DNA of 21,138 nt from Anaerozeibacter quisquiliarum (GCA_051162045.1 JBISDI010000053.1); one strand, 5' to 3'; counted from the first letter of the stretch, positions 1-7,128 are shown. The notes: generated from the sequence alone by a model not told the origin. Program-made: numbers and translations.

Positions 1-192
1 AGACCGCCGCTCGTCACCCCGTTTGTCAAGGTGTAGGTGGGGATCCCCCCGGCTGTTCGGATGCCGGAAAATTCGACCCCGCCTTGACAGCCACGCCCAG
101 GTAGAATGGGCCGCGGGTGTTGCCACTCTTGTGCAAACACCTTGCCTTCCCGCCCCCCTGCCCTCAAACGCCTCTCCGTTAGGCCTGCTTTG
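1..192. other. Left edge, no confident gene
   Basis: I recognise no gene here. On the minus strand a frame beginning at a TTG at 167-165, with a GGAG six bases upstream, stays open for 55 codons to the window edge, so it could be the start of another early phage gene. Its product is Gly/Pro-rich and unlike any family I know, and in GC-rich DNA such a frame can occur by chance. The stretch also carries the nested inverted repeat listed at 24-89. Confidence 0.3.
24..89. repeat. Nested inverted repeat, possible structured RNA
   Basis: Three stems nest in each other: TGTCAAGG (24-31) with CCTTGACA (82-89), TGGGG (38-42) with CCCCG (77-81), and CCGGC (49-53) with GCCGG (63-67) around a 9-nt loop. 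The pairing holds on either strand. It lies downstream of ssb and the 20-codon gene in the direction of operon transcription, so it could be an RNA structure in the early transcript. Its role is unknown. Confidence 0.45.
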
Positions 193-255
193 CTATGCCT
201 TCCTTCGCCTTGTTAATCTTGGGTTATTCTCGCCTCGCTCTACTTGACTCTCCAT
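193..255 (-). CDS. Possible 20-residue peptide downstream of ssb
   Basis: A 20-codon frame starts with ATG at 255, preceded by AAGGAG with seven bases to the start, as good a ribosome site as any in this operon. It begins 11 bases after the ssb stop. The predicted peptide is charged and Arg-rich at its C-terminus (ends RLTRRRKA). I do not recognise it. It may be a genuine micro-protein, a leader for the next gene, or a chance frame behind a fortuitous ribosome site. Confidence 0.35.
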   Translation of the reverse strand: MESQVERGENNPRLTRRRKA

Positions 256-266
256 AGTTGGTCTCC

Positions 267-665
267 TTAGAACGGCAGTTCTTCTTCCTCGGCATCCGGT
301 GCGATGGGTGGTGGCGGTGCGGTTTGACCAGCCTGTCCACTCTGCGTCTTGCCGCCACAGAACTCCGCGTTCTCGACTGCCACCTCATAGGCCGTGCGCT
401 TGTTGCCCGCATCGTCCTGGTATGACCGGCTCTGCAAGGCGCCCTCGACGGCGATCATGTCTCCCTTATGGAAGTACTTGCAGATGAACGCGCTCTGCTG
501 CCGCCATGCCCGGCACGGTATGAAGTCGGCTTCGCGCTGGCCGGTCTGCTGGTTCTTAAACCGCCTGTCAGCAGCGATGGTAAACCCGCAATGTTCCACG
601 CCGTTCGACGTGACCTTGCTTTCCGGGTCGCGGGTGAGGCGGCCTGTCAGGATGATTTTGTTCAT
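267..665 (-). CDS. ssb: Single-stranded DNA-binding protein (phage SSB)
   Basis: Binds ssDNA during phage replication and recombination and recruits partner proteins through its C-terminal tip. The 132-residue product begins MNKIILTGRLTRDPE, the classic first OB-fold strand of bacterial SSB. The OB fold covers about residues 1-105, followed by a short Gln/Pro linker and the acidic tip EEEELPF, equivalent to the DDDIPF-type tail. A longer in-frame start at 776 exists, but the ATG at 665 matches the family start, has GGAGGG upstream and overlaps the preceding gene's stop as ATGA (662-665). At 132 residues it is short compared with host SSBs, as phage versions usually are. It lies with nuclease and ATPase genes in the recombination block. 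Confidence 0.95.
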   Translation of the reverse strand: MNKIILTGRLTRDPESKVTSNGVEHCGFTIAADRRFKNQQTGQREADFIPCRAWRQQSAFICKYFHKGDMIAVEGALQSRSYQDDAGNKRTAYEVAVENAEFCGGKTQSGQAGQTAPPPPIAPDAEEEELPF

Positions 666-1495
666 GCCACGCCCTCCTGCTCTGCTGTTTCTTTGCTGAT
701 CTGCTGGAACTCCACCACCCAAACCCAAGGGTTCGTGTCCCAGCCAAAGCCGTGCTTGGCGTTGATGCTGTCCCACAGTATTTCAAAGGCCCGCGTTGGA
801 TTCTTGGGCATGTCGTAGATGTTCAACACACCTTCTGCCCAGCAAAACCCGACGATACCGTTTTGCGGGTCGGTGAATGCTCGGATGCCCTCTTTTGCCG
901 CCTCATCGTGGCGCATGTCTTGAAGGCGCTCCACCCGCACATCCGTCACGCGCAGAAACAGGCGAGCGGCTGCTTTGGGCATTTGCGTTGAGGGTTTCCA
1001 GTAAAGCCCATCGCTTGTGGTCGTGTATTCCGGCGGCGTGGCCGCGTAAACGTAGTACTTGTTTCGGGCGGGCATCGACGCACAGGAGCACTCCCGAGAT
1101 AACCCAGCGCATGTCTTTGGCAGCGCGTCGAAGTCTTTGATCATGTCGCGCGCACTGAACGGGTTTCCAGGGTCTTGAATGTTGTACTCGGTCTCAAAGA
1201 TCTCCTGCCACGTCTCCCGCACCCACAGGATATCGCCGGGCCTATATCGTGCGTCAACCTCTCGGCAAGCCACAAGATGTCTTCTGGTCACTTTTCGGCC
1301 TTGGTCATCGATAATCGTCTCATCCGGCGGCGCGTCGTTCTGCCGTTCAATCAGCCGTGTGCCGTATTTGTCCGTTCGCATGACCAAATCGGTGTTGCTG
1401 TATTTCGTCTTCACCACCTGCCGAAACTGTGACTTCCGGTCGTCGAGGGTCGCCAGGACCTCCAACGGGCTGAAAATGATGGGCTTGACTCTCAT
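662..1495 (-). CDS. ASCH/PUA-like phage protein of unknown function
   Basis: A 277-residue protein of a family common in temperate phages. Recognisable conserved blocks are LWVRETW (about 90-96), WKPSTQMPK (about 166-174), the following RLFLRVTDVRVERLQ strand pattern, and NPWVWVVEF near the C-terminus (about 255-263). These are typical of phage proteins with an ASCH-like beta-barrel, a fold related to PUA RNA-binding domains; the true ligand is unknown. The start chosen is ATG at 1495, whose ATGA overlaps the upstream stop, rather than the ATG at 1519 inside the upstream gene. The gene overlaps ssb by four bases. Family assignment is from motif memory; the function is not known. Confidence 0.75.
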   Translation of the reverse strand: MRVKPIIFSPLEVLATLDDRKSQFRQVVKTKYSNTDLVMRTDKYGTRLIERQNDAPPDETIIDDQGRKVTRRHLVACREVDARYRPGDILWVRETWQEIFETEYNIQDPGNPFSARDMIKDFDALPKTCAGLSRECSCASMPARNKYYVYAATPPEYTTTSDGLYWKPSTQMPKAAARLFLRVTDVRVERLQDMRHDEAAKEGIRAFTDPQNGIVGFCWAEGVLNIYDMPKNPTRAFEILWDSINAKHGFGWDTNPWVWVVEFQQISKETAEQEGVA

Positions 1496-2094
1496 TGTGC
1501 TGCATCCTCCCTCTCGCATTCCGCTTCGTACTCCGCAACCAACCCGCGCCGCCGCAGAAATGATTTCACCCTAAACAGTTCGAGGTGGGCATCCCTGTCA
1601 TGGCCTCGCATCCGTCGTATATCGCCCTCAAGCCGCGCCACCTCGCGCTTATACCCGGCGACCACCGGCTCATGGTCAGACTTCTTGACGCACTCGTATG
1701 TCCGATACAGGCTCCGAATCATGCTCGTGTAAAGCACCTTTTCGTCGCACTTCACGGCTTGCCGCTTGGCCTTCTTGACACTTTGCAGGTCGCCCCCGTA
1801 GGATGCCAGCACGCCGATATGCTCTGGCACCTCACCTTTCACAGTCTCGTACAGTTCACCGGGCATTACGTAGTAGTTCAGATTGCCGATGAACGTGGTG
1901 CGCGCCTTGCTGTGGAAGTCGGATTTGCTGACCTTGACTTCGTAGCATCGCCAGATGCCCTTGAAATCTAGCGTGAGATAATCCACGCGCTCGCGGCCAG
2001 CCGGGCCGATCGTCACTTCGTCGCATCCGAATTGGCCACGGCAGTAGCGCAGCAATCGCTGCTCAAGGTCGATCGTCGCCTCGGTTTTGCTCAT
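1492..2094 (-). CDS. MmcB-like PD-(D/E)XK nuclease-fold protein
   Basis: A 200-residue protein. Residues about 36-98 carry the signature of a PD-(D/E)XK fold: VDYLTLD with Asp38, then YEVKVSKSDFHSK with Glu52-x-Lys54, followed by NLNYYVMPGEL and HIGVLA. This resembles the MmcB/DUF8051-type DNA-repair family and related phage proteins that act on or bind DNA. The C-terminal half (about 105-200) is helical, basic and probably coiled-coil, and is not shared with the short MmcB proteins I know. The ATG at 2094 is preceded by GGAGG and forms an ATGA overlap with the upstream gene. All three catalytic positions look intact, so activity is plausible; the substrate is inference. Confidence 0.6.
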   Translation of the reverse strand: MSKTEATIDLEQRLLRYCRGQFGCDEVTIGPAGRERVDYLTLDFKGIWRCYEVKVSKSDFHSKARTTFIGNLNYYVMPGELYETVKGEVPEHIGVLASYGGDLQSVKKAKRQAVKCDEKVLYTSMIRSLYRTYECVKKSDHEPVVAGYKREVARLEGDIRRMRGHDRDAHLELFRVKSFLRRRGLVAEYEAECEREDAAQ

Positions 2095-2339
2095 GCGAGT
2101 GCCTCCGGCCACGGGTTCGCGGCCAACTCGTCATCTGTGGGCGGCTGGGGCAGGGACCAGACACGGCCAAAGGGATATGGGTTGTGGCCCCAATAACATC
2201 CAACAGCATCATATAGCCGGCCATGCTCCCCTTTCGTGTGCTCGCCCTCCCCGGTCGTCCCAAGTGTCGACAGTTCCACCCACACCCGGGCCCCCTCCGG
2301 CAGCGCAAGGACTTCTTCAAGCGTCAAAACCTTGTTCAT
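2091..2339 (-). CDS. Hypothetical phage protein, 82 aa
   Basis: A small soluble protein starting MNKVLTLEEVLAL. The N-terminal helix is followed by a likely beta-rich segment (VWVELS) and an aromatic, Pro-rich C-terminal half with YWGHNPYPFGRVW. The opening LTLEEV-LPEGARVWVE is common in small phage proteins of Clostridia of unknown role. The ATG at 2339 has GGGGAGGG upstream and overlaps the preceding stop by ATGA; a longer frame back to 2444 would overlap the upstream gene entirely. I cannot assign a function. Confidence 0.7.
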   Translation of the reverse strand: MNKVLTLEEVLALPEGARVWVELSTLGTTGEGEHTKGEHGRLYDAVGCYWGHNPYPFGRVWSLPQPPTDDELAANPWPEALA

Positions 2340-2500
2340 TTGAAAAACCCTCCCCACCACAACAGCCCAATCCATACGCCAGTGTTGATCAGGGCAGAGC
2401 GAAAACGGTGCTCCCCTACGCACGGAATTCCGTCGAGTACCCATTCCGTCACCAAGCCGACCGAGAGCAGCGCGATGGTCAATATCTGCGGCACTTTCAT
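2336..2500 (-). CDS. Small membrane protein, 54 aa
   Basis: A 54-residue protein with two hydrophobic segments: residues about 4-22 (ending ...GLVTEWVL) and about 36-53 (...NTGVWIGLLWWGGFF), separated by a short charged loop containing GEHRFRS. It is probably a two-pass inner-membrane peptide. The ATG at 2500 is preceded by GGAGG with eight bases spacing, and the stop overlaps the next start as ATGA (2336-2339), which supports a real gene despite the length. Small two-pass proteins in phage early operons are sometimes exclusion or holin-like proteins, but position among early genes argues against lysis. Function unknown. Confidence 0.75.
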   Translation of the reverse strand: MKVPQILTIALLSVGLVTEWVLDGIPCVGEHRFRSALINTGVWIGLLWWGGFFK

Positions 2501-2519
2501 CCCCTTGACCTCCATTCGT

Positions 2520-2798
2520 TTATCGCCTTACTGTGATCTTCGCGCCGATCATGGCCTCCATCAGATCGAGCCCCTCGCGCGTCAGGCTGTACCGGTAGGC
2601 CGTGTACGGCGTGTGCTCTTCGATATCATACTTGTGGCATTTCGCTAACCCCGCCTCCACCAACGGCTCCCAAATCGGGTGAGGGCTGTTGTACTGCGCA
2701 TAGTTCCGATACGCCTCGTACTTCCCGCGCTTCGGGTTTTGGTAATCCAGCCCGATCGCATGGCGCATTTCCTTGATCGTTGCTACGTCAAGCATCAT
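2520..2798 (-). CDS. Conserved phage protein, 92 aa, winged-helix-like
   Basis: The product contains MRHAIGLDYQNPKRG, then YRNYAQYNSP, WEPLVEAGLAKCH, and YSLTREGLDLMEAMIG. This arrangement (MRHALGLD ... YRN ... LV..GLA ... Y.LT.EG...L) is widespread in phages of Clostridia with no known function. The C-terminal part, with a helix and the SLTREGLDLM segment, resembles the wing and last helix of small winged-helix proteins, but that is inference. The start is ambiguous between two adjacent ATGs at 2798 and 2795; 2798 gives an ATGA overlap with the nuclease gene upstream. The longer frame to 3110 is a shadow of that nuclease gene. Confidence 0.75.
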   Translation of the reverse strand: MMLDVATIKEMRHAIGLDYQNPKRGKYEAYRNYAQYNSPHPIWEPLVEAGLAKCHKYDIEEHTPYTAYRYSLTREGLDLMEAMIGAKITVRR

Positions 2799-3559
2799 GC
2801 CGCACCGTCCAAATCTGCCATATCCGTGACGGCGGTCAGCACCTTGGTCTGCTTGCAGTAGTCGCACTTCTCGCAGCGGGTCGGCTCGATTGCACCAGAT
2901 TTGACCGCGGCGATTAGATCGACCGTGTGCTCGACGATCATCAGCGCGGCGTCTAAAACCTCCTGCGGCACGGCGATCACGGCGATGTCTGGCACCTTCT
3001 CCTTGGTGGCGCCTGCGATGAAAAACGGCAGCTTGTTTCCCTCCACGGCCTGATAGATCGCGCCCTGCAAGTCGTATCCCCACGCCTCGATGAACGTCTG
3101 GCGGCCGCATTCCGGCGTGTATACCGATGCAAAGTCGCGCATGACCTTCAAGTCCACAATGGCCTTGCCGGGATGGTAGCTGTCTACCATGACTTTGAAC
3201 GGATGGCCGAACAACTCGCGGGTCATGATGACCTGTTTCTCGCCGGCCAGATACTTCATCATGAATGGATCGCGCTCGATGCGGGCGATGATATCCTCGG
3301 CGTTGCGGTACTCCGCTTTCAGATCGCCCTGGCGCGTGAAAATCTCAGGGTGCTTGGCCTTGAATAGATCGAGCCTGTTGGAGAAGTGCGCGTCGATGTA
3401 GCTGCCCACCAACAGCGCGGTGGTATCCTCGCGGACGTACTCACCGCGCAGCTCAGCGAGCGCCGCAGCCTCGCATTTTCGAAACGCCTTCACCTGGCTC
3501 GCCGACATGTACTCGATATTGGACGCTTGGTCGTAATACTTCTCGGCAGTCAGAATCAT
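2795..3559 (-). CDS. DUF3799 RecB/Cas4-like exonuclease
   Basis: A 254-residue PD-(D/E)XK nuclease of the family annotated as putative exodeoxyribonuclease VIII (DUF3799), which resects DNA ends in phage recombination. Visible motifs: MSASQVKAFRKCE at the N-terminus with Cys29; GSYIDAHF (52-59) matching the Gly...His motif of RecB-type nucleases; Asp126 in VMVDSYH; Asp136-x-Lys138 in IVDLKV; and YDLQGAIYQ (162-170), the QxxxY motif of the RecB family. After the nuclease core come Cys229, Cys232 and Cys235; with Cys29 this resembles the four-Cys iron-sulfur arrangement of AddB and Cas4. The start overlaps the ATPase stop by ATGA, suggesting coupled synthesis and a possible complex. Family confidence is high; Fe-S cluster is inference. 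Confidence 0.88.
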   Translation of the reverse strand: MILTAEKYYDQASNIEYMSASQVKAFRKCEAAALAELRGEYVREDTTALLVGSYIDAHFSNRLDLFKAKHPEIFTRQGDLKAEYRNAEDIIARIERDPFMMKYLAGEKQVIMTRELFGHPFKVMVDSYHPGKAIVDLKVMRDFASVYTPECGRQTFIEAWGYDLQGAIYQAVEGNKLPFFIAGATKEKVPDIAVIAVPQEVLDAALMIVEHTVDLIAAVKSGAIEPTRCEKCDYCKQTKVLTAVTDMADLDGAA

Positions 3560-4986
3560 AGGTAGCGCACCTCCAATTCATCGTCGTTGGTTGTCCGCGT
3601 CGCAATGAATTGCAGGCCATGTGCCTTGCAGCGGGCATAAAGCGCCTCCCGGTTCTGGTCGGACAACTTCTCGGCGCCGTCGATCAGGATGATTTGCAGC
3701 GCATTGGGCTTTGACAGCGCCACGTCCACGCACAACGACAGCTTTTCGCCCTCAGACAGGTTGGAGATGGGCAGCCCATGGATAAGCGGTATGCCATCTT
3801 CTACCGTCAGGCCATCAACCGGGATCGTGGCGGTGCGCAGGATTTCGCCGGGCAGCTTGCGGGCGAGTTCGATCTTGCGCGTCAGCTCGTCGGAGCTGGC
3901 CTTTAGCTCGTTTACCTCGTCCAGCATGACAGCCATCCGCCTGTACTCGTTCAGATGCGCCTTCATGGCCTCGGCGTTTTCGGCGGTCTGCTGCAATTCG
4001 GTCGTGTCGGCGGGCGCCTTATCGGCATACTGATTGGCAATGCCGGTGTCAGCATCCAATTTTGCCAGCGCTTCGGCGTACCGTGCATCGATGACCGCGG
4101 TCTTGTCGGCCAGCTTTCCGGTAAGCGTGCCGACCTTTTCCTGCGCGGCTACCAGTTCAGCCTTTAGCCTCTCGATGGTGGCGGTCAGGTTGCGGCGCTC
4201 GGTTTCAATCTCTCGTTCAGCGGCAGCGGTAGCCACTTCCTTGTCGGCTTCAAGCCCGCGCTTCTTGGCGTCGTAGCTGGCACGGAACGCCTTGGCTCGC
4301 TCGATATTGCCGTTCTCGGCGCGCACCTTTTCAAGCTCGCGGTAGGCCGCCCCCAGGTCGAACGCTTCCCATCGGTCAGCGTCGTAACCGTCCGGGATGT
4401 TCTTGGCAATGTCCTCGACAAACGCACGCTTGTTGCGCATCTCGCGGTTGATGTCCTGGCGGCGCTGGAAATAGACGCCGTTGTCCGACTGGATGTCGTG
4501 CAGAACCTCAAGGATCGTCTGCTGGTAGTCCACACCCTCGGGCAGCTCGCCGAACTGCGCGCGAATCCACTCCAAGTCCCAGTCGAATTCGATCAGGTTC
4601 AGAATGGCGCGGTTCTGTTCGGCCTTGGTCATGTTGATGAACGCGACCGGATCAAGCTGGAACGGCGTAAACAGCGACCGCAGCATTGCTTCCGGGCCGC
4701 TCACTTCACGGCCGCCTTCCTTGACCGACTTGTAATCTGTCTGATTCTCGCGCTTTTTGCGGTTCAGGTACAGACCGGTGTCGGTCTCGATGATGATCTC
4801 ACCGTCGCGCGCGCCCTTGCGCAGTACGTATTCGCGGTCGCTGGCATTGGTCAGCGCGTAGCGGATCGCGTCGATGACCGATGTCTTGCCGGTACCGTTG
4901 TCGCCGGTGATCTCCACCGAGCGCCCGTCCAAATCGGTTTCTGCGACGCCGAACAGGTTACGAATCCTGATCTTCGTGATCCTCAT
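3556..4986 (-). CDS. SMC/RecF/SbcC-like AAA ATPase
   Basis: A 476-residue ABC-type ATPase of the SMC/RecF/SbcC group. Residues 1-40 hold the N-terminal beta strands (MRITKIRIRNLFGV) and Walker A GDNGTGKTS (28-36). The middle, about 190-375, is Ala/Glu/Lys-rich and predicted coiled-coil. The signature motif is LSEGEKLSL (about 410) and Walker B is IILIDGAEKL (Asp436), where the usual catalytic Glu position is Gly437-Ala-Glu439, a variant seen in phage members. It probably binds DNA ends or junctions. It is immediately upstream of, and overlaps, the DUF3799 nuclease, so the pair may act like SbcCD or RecBCD-type ATPase-nuclease machines; this is inference. The ATG at 4986 follows GAGGAGG. Confidence 0.88.
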   Translation of the reverse strand: MRITKIRIRNLFGVAETDLDGRSVEITGDNGTGKTSVIDAIRYALTNASDREYVLRKGARDGEIIIETDTGLYLNRKKRENQTDYKSVKEGGREVSGPEAMLRSLFTPFQLDPVAFINMTKAEQNRAILNLIEFDWDLEWIRAQFGELPEGVDYQQTILEVLHDIQSDNGVYFQRRQDINREMRNKRAFVEDIAKNIPDGYDADRWEAFDLGAAYRELEKVRAENGNIERAKAFRASYDAKKRGLEADKEVATAAAEREIETERRNLTATIERLKAELVAAQEKVGTLTGKLADKTAVIDARYAEALAKLDADTGIANQYADKAPADTTELQQTAENAEAMKAHLNEYRRMAVMLDEVNELKASSDELTRKIELARKLPGEILRTATIPVDGLTVEDGIPLIHGLPISNLSEGEKLSLCVDVALSKPNALQIILIDGAEKLSDQNREALYARCKAHGLQFIATRTTNDDELEVRYL

Positions 4987-5509
4987 GGGCTACCTCCTCG
5001 CTCAGCGCGTCGCCACGCGCCGCTTCCGCCTTTTTTGCCTCTGATACGATGGTCGCGCACTCGCTGCACAGCGCACGCCCGTATTTCTTGATGGTGTAGT
5101 CGGCCAGTTGTACGGCGGTCATTTTGCCGACCGGCGCAATCTCGCACCCGCACTCGTCGCATGGCGGCGTGGCGTCCTGCTTCGGCACAAACGGCCTGAT
5201 CCGCAGACATTCAACAATCTCGCCGCCAAATTTGGTCGTGGTCGGGTAGATTTGGATTTGTTTGCCCACCCATTCCTCGATGATCGGGGTCTTGTAGATC
5301 TTCTCGATCATCTTCATGTTGGTGCGGTTCAGGATCATGGGCTTCTCCGGCTCGCGGAATCGGCAGACCGGGCAGTCCTCCTTTTTGCCGTTCGGGCCAA
5401 CGACAGTCTCAATGGCAATGCTGCCGATCGTCAGGATGCGGTCTTTCCCATCCAGCGAGTACGCCCCCAGGTAGTCGGGGTTGACTAGTCGCTTCCAGTG
5501 CGTTCCCAT
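4958..5509 (-). CDS. Conserved phage Zn-binding protein of the recombination block
   Basis: A 183-residue protein belonging to a conserved phage family: HWKRLVNPDYLGAYSL at the N-terminus, then LTIGSIAIETVVGPNGKKE, KPMILNRTNMKMI, and EEWVGKQIQIY followed by LRIRPF. The N-terminal 110 residues look all-beta and could be an OB-like or nucleic-acid-binding barrel. Cys46/Cys49 form one pair, and Cys117-x2-Cys120 plus Cys148-x2-Cys151 form a likely zinc finger, before an acidic tail (HEDHEDQDS). It overlaps the ATPase gene by 29 bases and precedes it. No RecT or Erf-type annealing protein is visible in the window, so this protein occupies the position where one might be expected. Its function is unknown to me. 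Confidence 0.75.
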   Translation of the reverse strand: MGTHWKRLVNPDYLGAYSLDGKDRILTIGSIAIETVVGPNGKKEDCPVCRFREPEKPMILNRTNMKMIEKIYKTPIIEEWVGKQIQIYPTTTKFGGEIVECLRIRPFVPKQDATPPCDECGCEIAPVGKMTAVQLADYTIKKYGRALCSECATIVSEAKKAEAARGDALSEEVAHEDHEDQDS

Positions 5510-5521
5510 TACAGACCCTCC

Positions 5522-5914
5522 TCAGTCAACGTCGATAACCTTGAGCGCCGCTATCGGTATAATCATTTCGGGTTGGAAGTTGATTTCGAAATGATGCTTG
5601 TCCACGTACGCGCCGTCTATGTCCTCGACCACGTAGATCATGCCATCGCCAAGGCCGACAAAATGCTTTTTGTACTTTCCTGGCGCCACTTCAACAATGA
5701 TGTCGAGGTCTCCGTCGCTTTGCTGCACCGAGATAAGTCCAATGATCTCAAGCACGGGGCGGTCGGTTCTGGCATTGATTACTGTAACGCGCCGCTGTAT
5801 ATTGAAGTAATCCGCCTGCTTCGATATGTTGTAGGACACCTTTTCAGCCTGCCGCGCGCAGCCAGCAAGTGTGATGGCTGACACAATCATCAAGATCGCA
5901 ATTACCTTCTTCAT
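5522..5914 (-). CDS. Phage beta-sandwich lipoprotein
   Basis: A 130-residue secreted lipoprotein: hydrophobic signal MKKVIAILMIVSAIT, then lipobox LAGC with lipidation at Cys19. The mature part is of the family recorded in phages as beta-sandwich lipoprotein: EKVSYNISKQADYFNIQRRVTV, then a repeated beta-strand pattern, KKHFVGLGDGMIYVVEDIDGAYVDKHHFEINF. It would be anchored outside the cell membrane. In an early/lysogeny operon, a surface lipoprotein suggests superinfection exclusion or receptor blocking, but this is inference. The ATG at 5914 has GGGAG upstream and an ATGA overlap with the preceding gene. Confidence 0.85.
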   Translation of the reverse strand: MKKVIAILMIVSAITLAGCARQAEKVSYNISKQADYFNIQRRVTVINARTDRPVLEIIGLISVQQSDGDLDIIVEVAPGKYKKHFVGLGDGMIYVVEDIDGAYVDKHHFEINFQPEMIIPIAALKVIDVD

Positions 5915-6096
5915 CGCTGCTTCTCCCTCTCTGTTCCTTCTAATTGATTCACCCTCAACCTGTACAACTCAGCCATCCTATCGTGCACCTCCGCTTCCAA
6001 GTGCCACCCGGCCTCTCGCGCTTCGGCAGCCCATTGCTTACGTTCGGCTATCCTGGCCCGCAGCGCGTCGGGGGTAAGGTCGTAGATTGCGGTCAT
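5911..6096 (-). CDS. Hypothetical phage protein, 61 aa, helical
   Basis: A short helical protein starting MTAIYDLTPDALRARIAERKQWAAEAREAG and rich in Ala, Arg and Glu; most of its length could be one long amphipathic helix or a helical hairpin. The start at 6096 forms an ATGA overlap with the upstream membrane-protein gene, and its stop overlaps the lipoprotein start the same way. The longer frame up to 6186 would lie within the neighbouring gene. Function unknown. Confidence 0.7.
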   Translation of the reverse strand: MTAIYDLTPDALRARIAERKQWAAEAREAGWHLEAEVHDRMAELYRLRVNQLEGTEREKQR

Positions 6097-6326
6097 GGGG
6101 TGCCCTCCTGTTCTGCCCCCGCGCGGGTGGTGTCCATTTTTACTGACCTGATCGCCCTTGCAATGATCCACGGTGCGGTGACCCATCCGTAGATGCCGAT
6201 GAGGTACAGTACCAGCAAATACACCCCGGCAACGCTAAGGGCAGCCCGTTCCCACCCTGTCGCCATTTTCGACACATCGATTATCTCGGTAGCACTACTC
6301 AGCAGCCACTCAAACATCTGCCACAA
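6093..6326 (-). CDS. Small membrane protein, 77 aa, TTG start
   Basis: A 77-residue protein with one clear transmembrane helix at about residues 29-48 (AALSVAGVYLLVLYLIGIYG), preceded by an amphipathic stretch starting WQMFEWLLSSATEI and followed by a basic helix and a polar tail. The TTG at 6326 is chosen because AAAGGAGG ends eight bases upstream; the ATG at 6317 is too far from that site, and the frame upstream to 6476 lies inside the neighbouring gene. It overlaps that gene by 17 bases. No family recognised. Confidence 0.65.
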   Translation of the reverse strand: MWQMFEWLLSSATEIIDVSKMATGWERAALSVAGVYLLVLYLIGIYGWVTAPWIIARAIRSVKMDTTRAGAEQEGTP

Positions 6327-6612
6327 GGTCAGGGCCTCCTTTCTGGTCAGCGTCCATTTTTGCGCCGCAGTTGCCGCAATACTCTCGGCATTCAAGTTCA
6401 GCCGTTTCTTCCCAACACTGTGTACAGGCGCACATAGGTCTGTTGGTATCACCACCAATAGGCTCCCACCGCCCATGCCTCACCGGCTCGGCGCTACGCA
6501 GTGCCGCCAAACCGGCGACATAGGCGGCGCACATTCCATCCTTGGAGAATGGGCCAAAGAGATTGGAGTTCTCGTAGATGTGGATGATTTCGGCGTTGGT
6601 CAAATCAGGCAT
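6310..6612 (-). CDS. Zinc-ribbon-like phage protein, 100 aa
   Basis: N-terminal helical part starting MPDLTNAEIIHIYENSN; C-terminal part carries RHGRWEPIGG followed by Cys61, Cys63, Cys66, Cys75 and CGNCGAKMD (Cys79, Cys82). The closing YCGNCGAKMD is the hallmark of a short zinc-ribbon seen in many phage proteins of Clostridia (usual form YCPNCGAKMD). It probably binds one zinc. The ATG at 6612 follows AAAGGAG; the frame continues upstream but without such a site. Function unknown; DNA or RNA binding is possible. Confidence 0.72.
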   Translation of the reverse strand: MPDLTNAEIIHIYENSNLFGPFSKDGMCAAYVAGLAALRSAEPVRHGRWEPIGGDTNRPMCACTQCWEETAELECREYCGNCGAKMDADQKGGPDLVADV

Positions 6613-6880
6613 GGTCAGTCTCCTTTCGCTCGCCGTAGCTGCAAAAATCGTCCTCGCGCCTGTACGAGTTGGTCTTGCTACAAACCCGACCAGACCCATC
6701 ATACGAGCGCCTAATTGCGGTGCACTCCTTGCGCCGCACCACCGGCTCGGCTTCGATGGTGGGAGCCGAACTCAACACCTCAGCAATCTCGCCCATGATC
6801 TCGTAAAACTGCTCCGACCGCCCGTGCATGTCGATGTTGGACACCGCGTGTTTCAGCGCATCCGCATCAATCACCCTCAT
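6605..6880 (-). CDS. RVIDADAL-family phage protein, 91 aa
   Basis: Starts MRVIDADALKHAV, contains SSAPTIEAEPVVRR, and ends with DDFCSYGERKE. These blocks identify a very common small protein of Clostridia phages (RLIDADAL ... PTIDAEPVVRCKDC ... DFCSYGER) that is probably a zinc-ribbon. Here the usual first Cys of the metal site is Arg (VVRRKEC instead of VVRCKDC), leaving Cys53, Cys67 and Cys80, so metal binding may be altered. The ATG at 6880 has AAAGGAGGG upstream. Function of the family is unknown. Confidence 0.8.
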   Translation of the reverse strand: MRVIDADALKHAVSNIDMHGRSEQFYEIMGEIAEVLSSAPTIEAEPVVRRKECTAIRRSYDGSGRVCSKTNSYRREDDFCSYGERKETDHA

Positions 6881-7128
6881 TGCCCCACCCTCCTTTGCCA
6901 GTCATCATCGCTTACCTGCGCCACCACCACCAGCGGCACTGTACGGCCCCAGACGCCCCACCGGGCCAGTCGTCGCAGATACTGACGCTTCCTCCGCTGC
7001 CAGCCCGCAACGAAGTTGGTTAGCCCTTTTGCGCGCAGCCTGTCGATTACAGCGTCGCAGTTGGTAATCCTGCGCTGCAGCTCGCCGGGTGACAGCGGAT
7101 CGGGCGCGCCGTCATAGGGCGGGATCAT
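6877..7128 (-). CDS. Hypothetical basic phage protein, 83 aa
   Basis: Starts MIPPYDGAPDPLSPGEL, followed by a basic helical middle (RRKRQYLRRLARWG) and a short hydrophobic stretch TVPLVVVAQV. The ATG at 7128 and the stop at 6877 both form ATGA overlaps with the neighbours, supporting the frame. The basic helix suggests nucleic acid contact. I do not recognise a family. Confidence 0.6.
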   Translation of the reverse strand: MIPPYDGAPDPLSPGELQRRITNCDAVIDRLRAKGLTNFVAGWQRRKRQYLRRLARWGVWGRTVPLVVVAQVSDDDWQRRVGQ

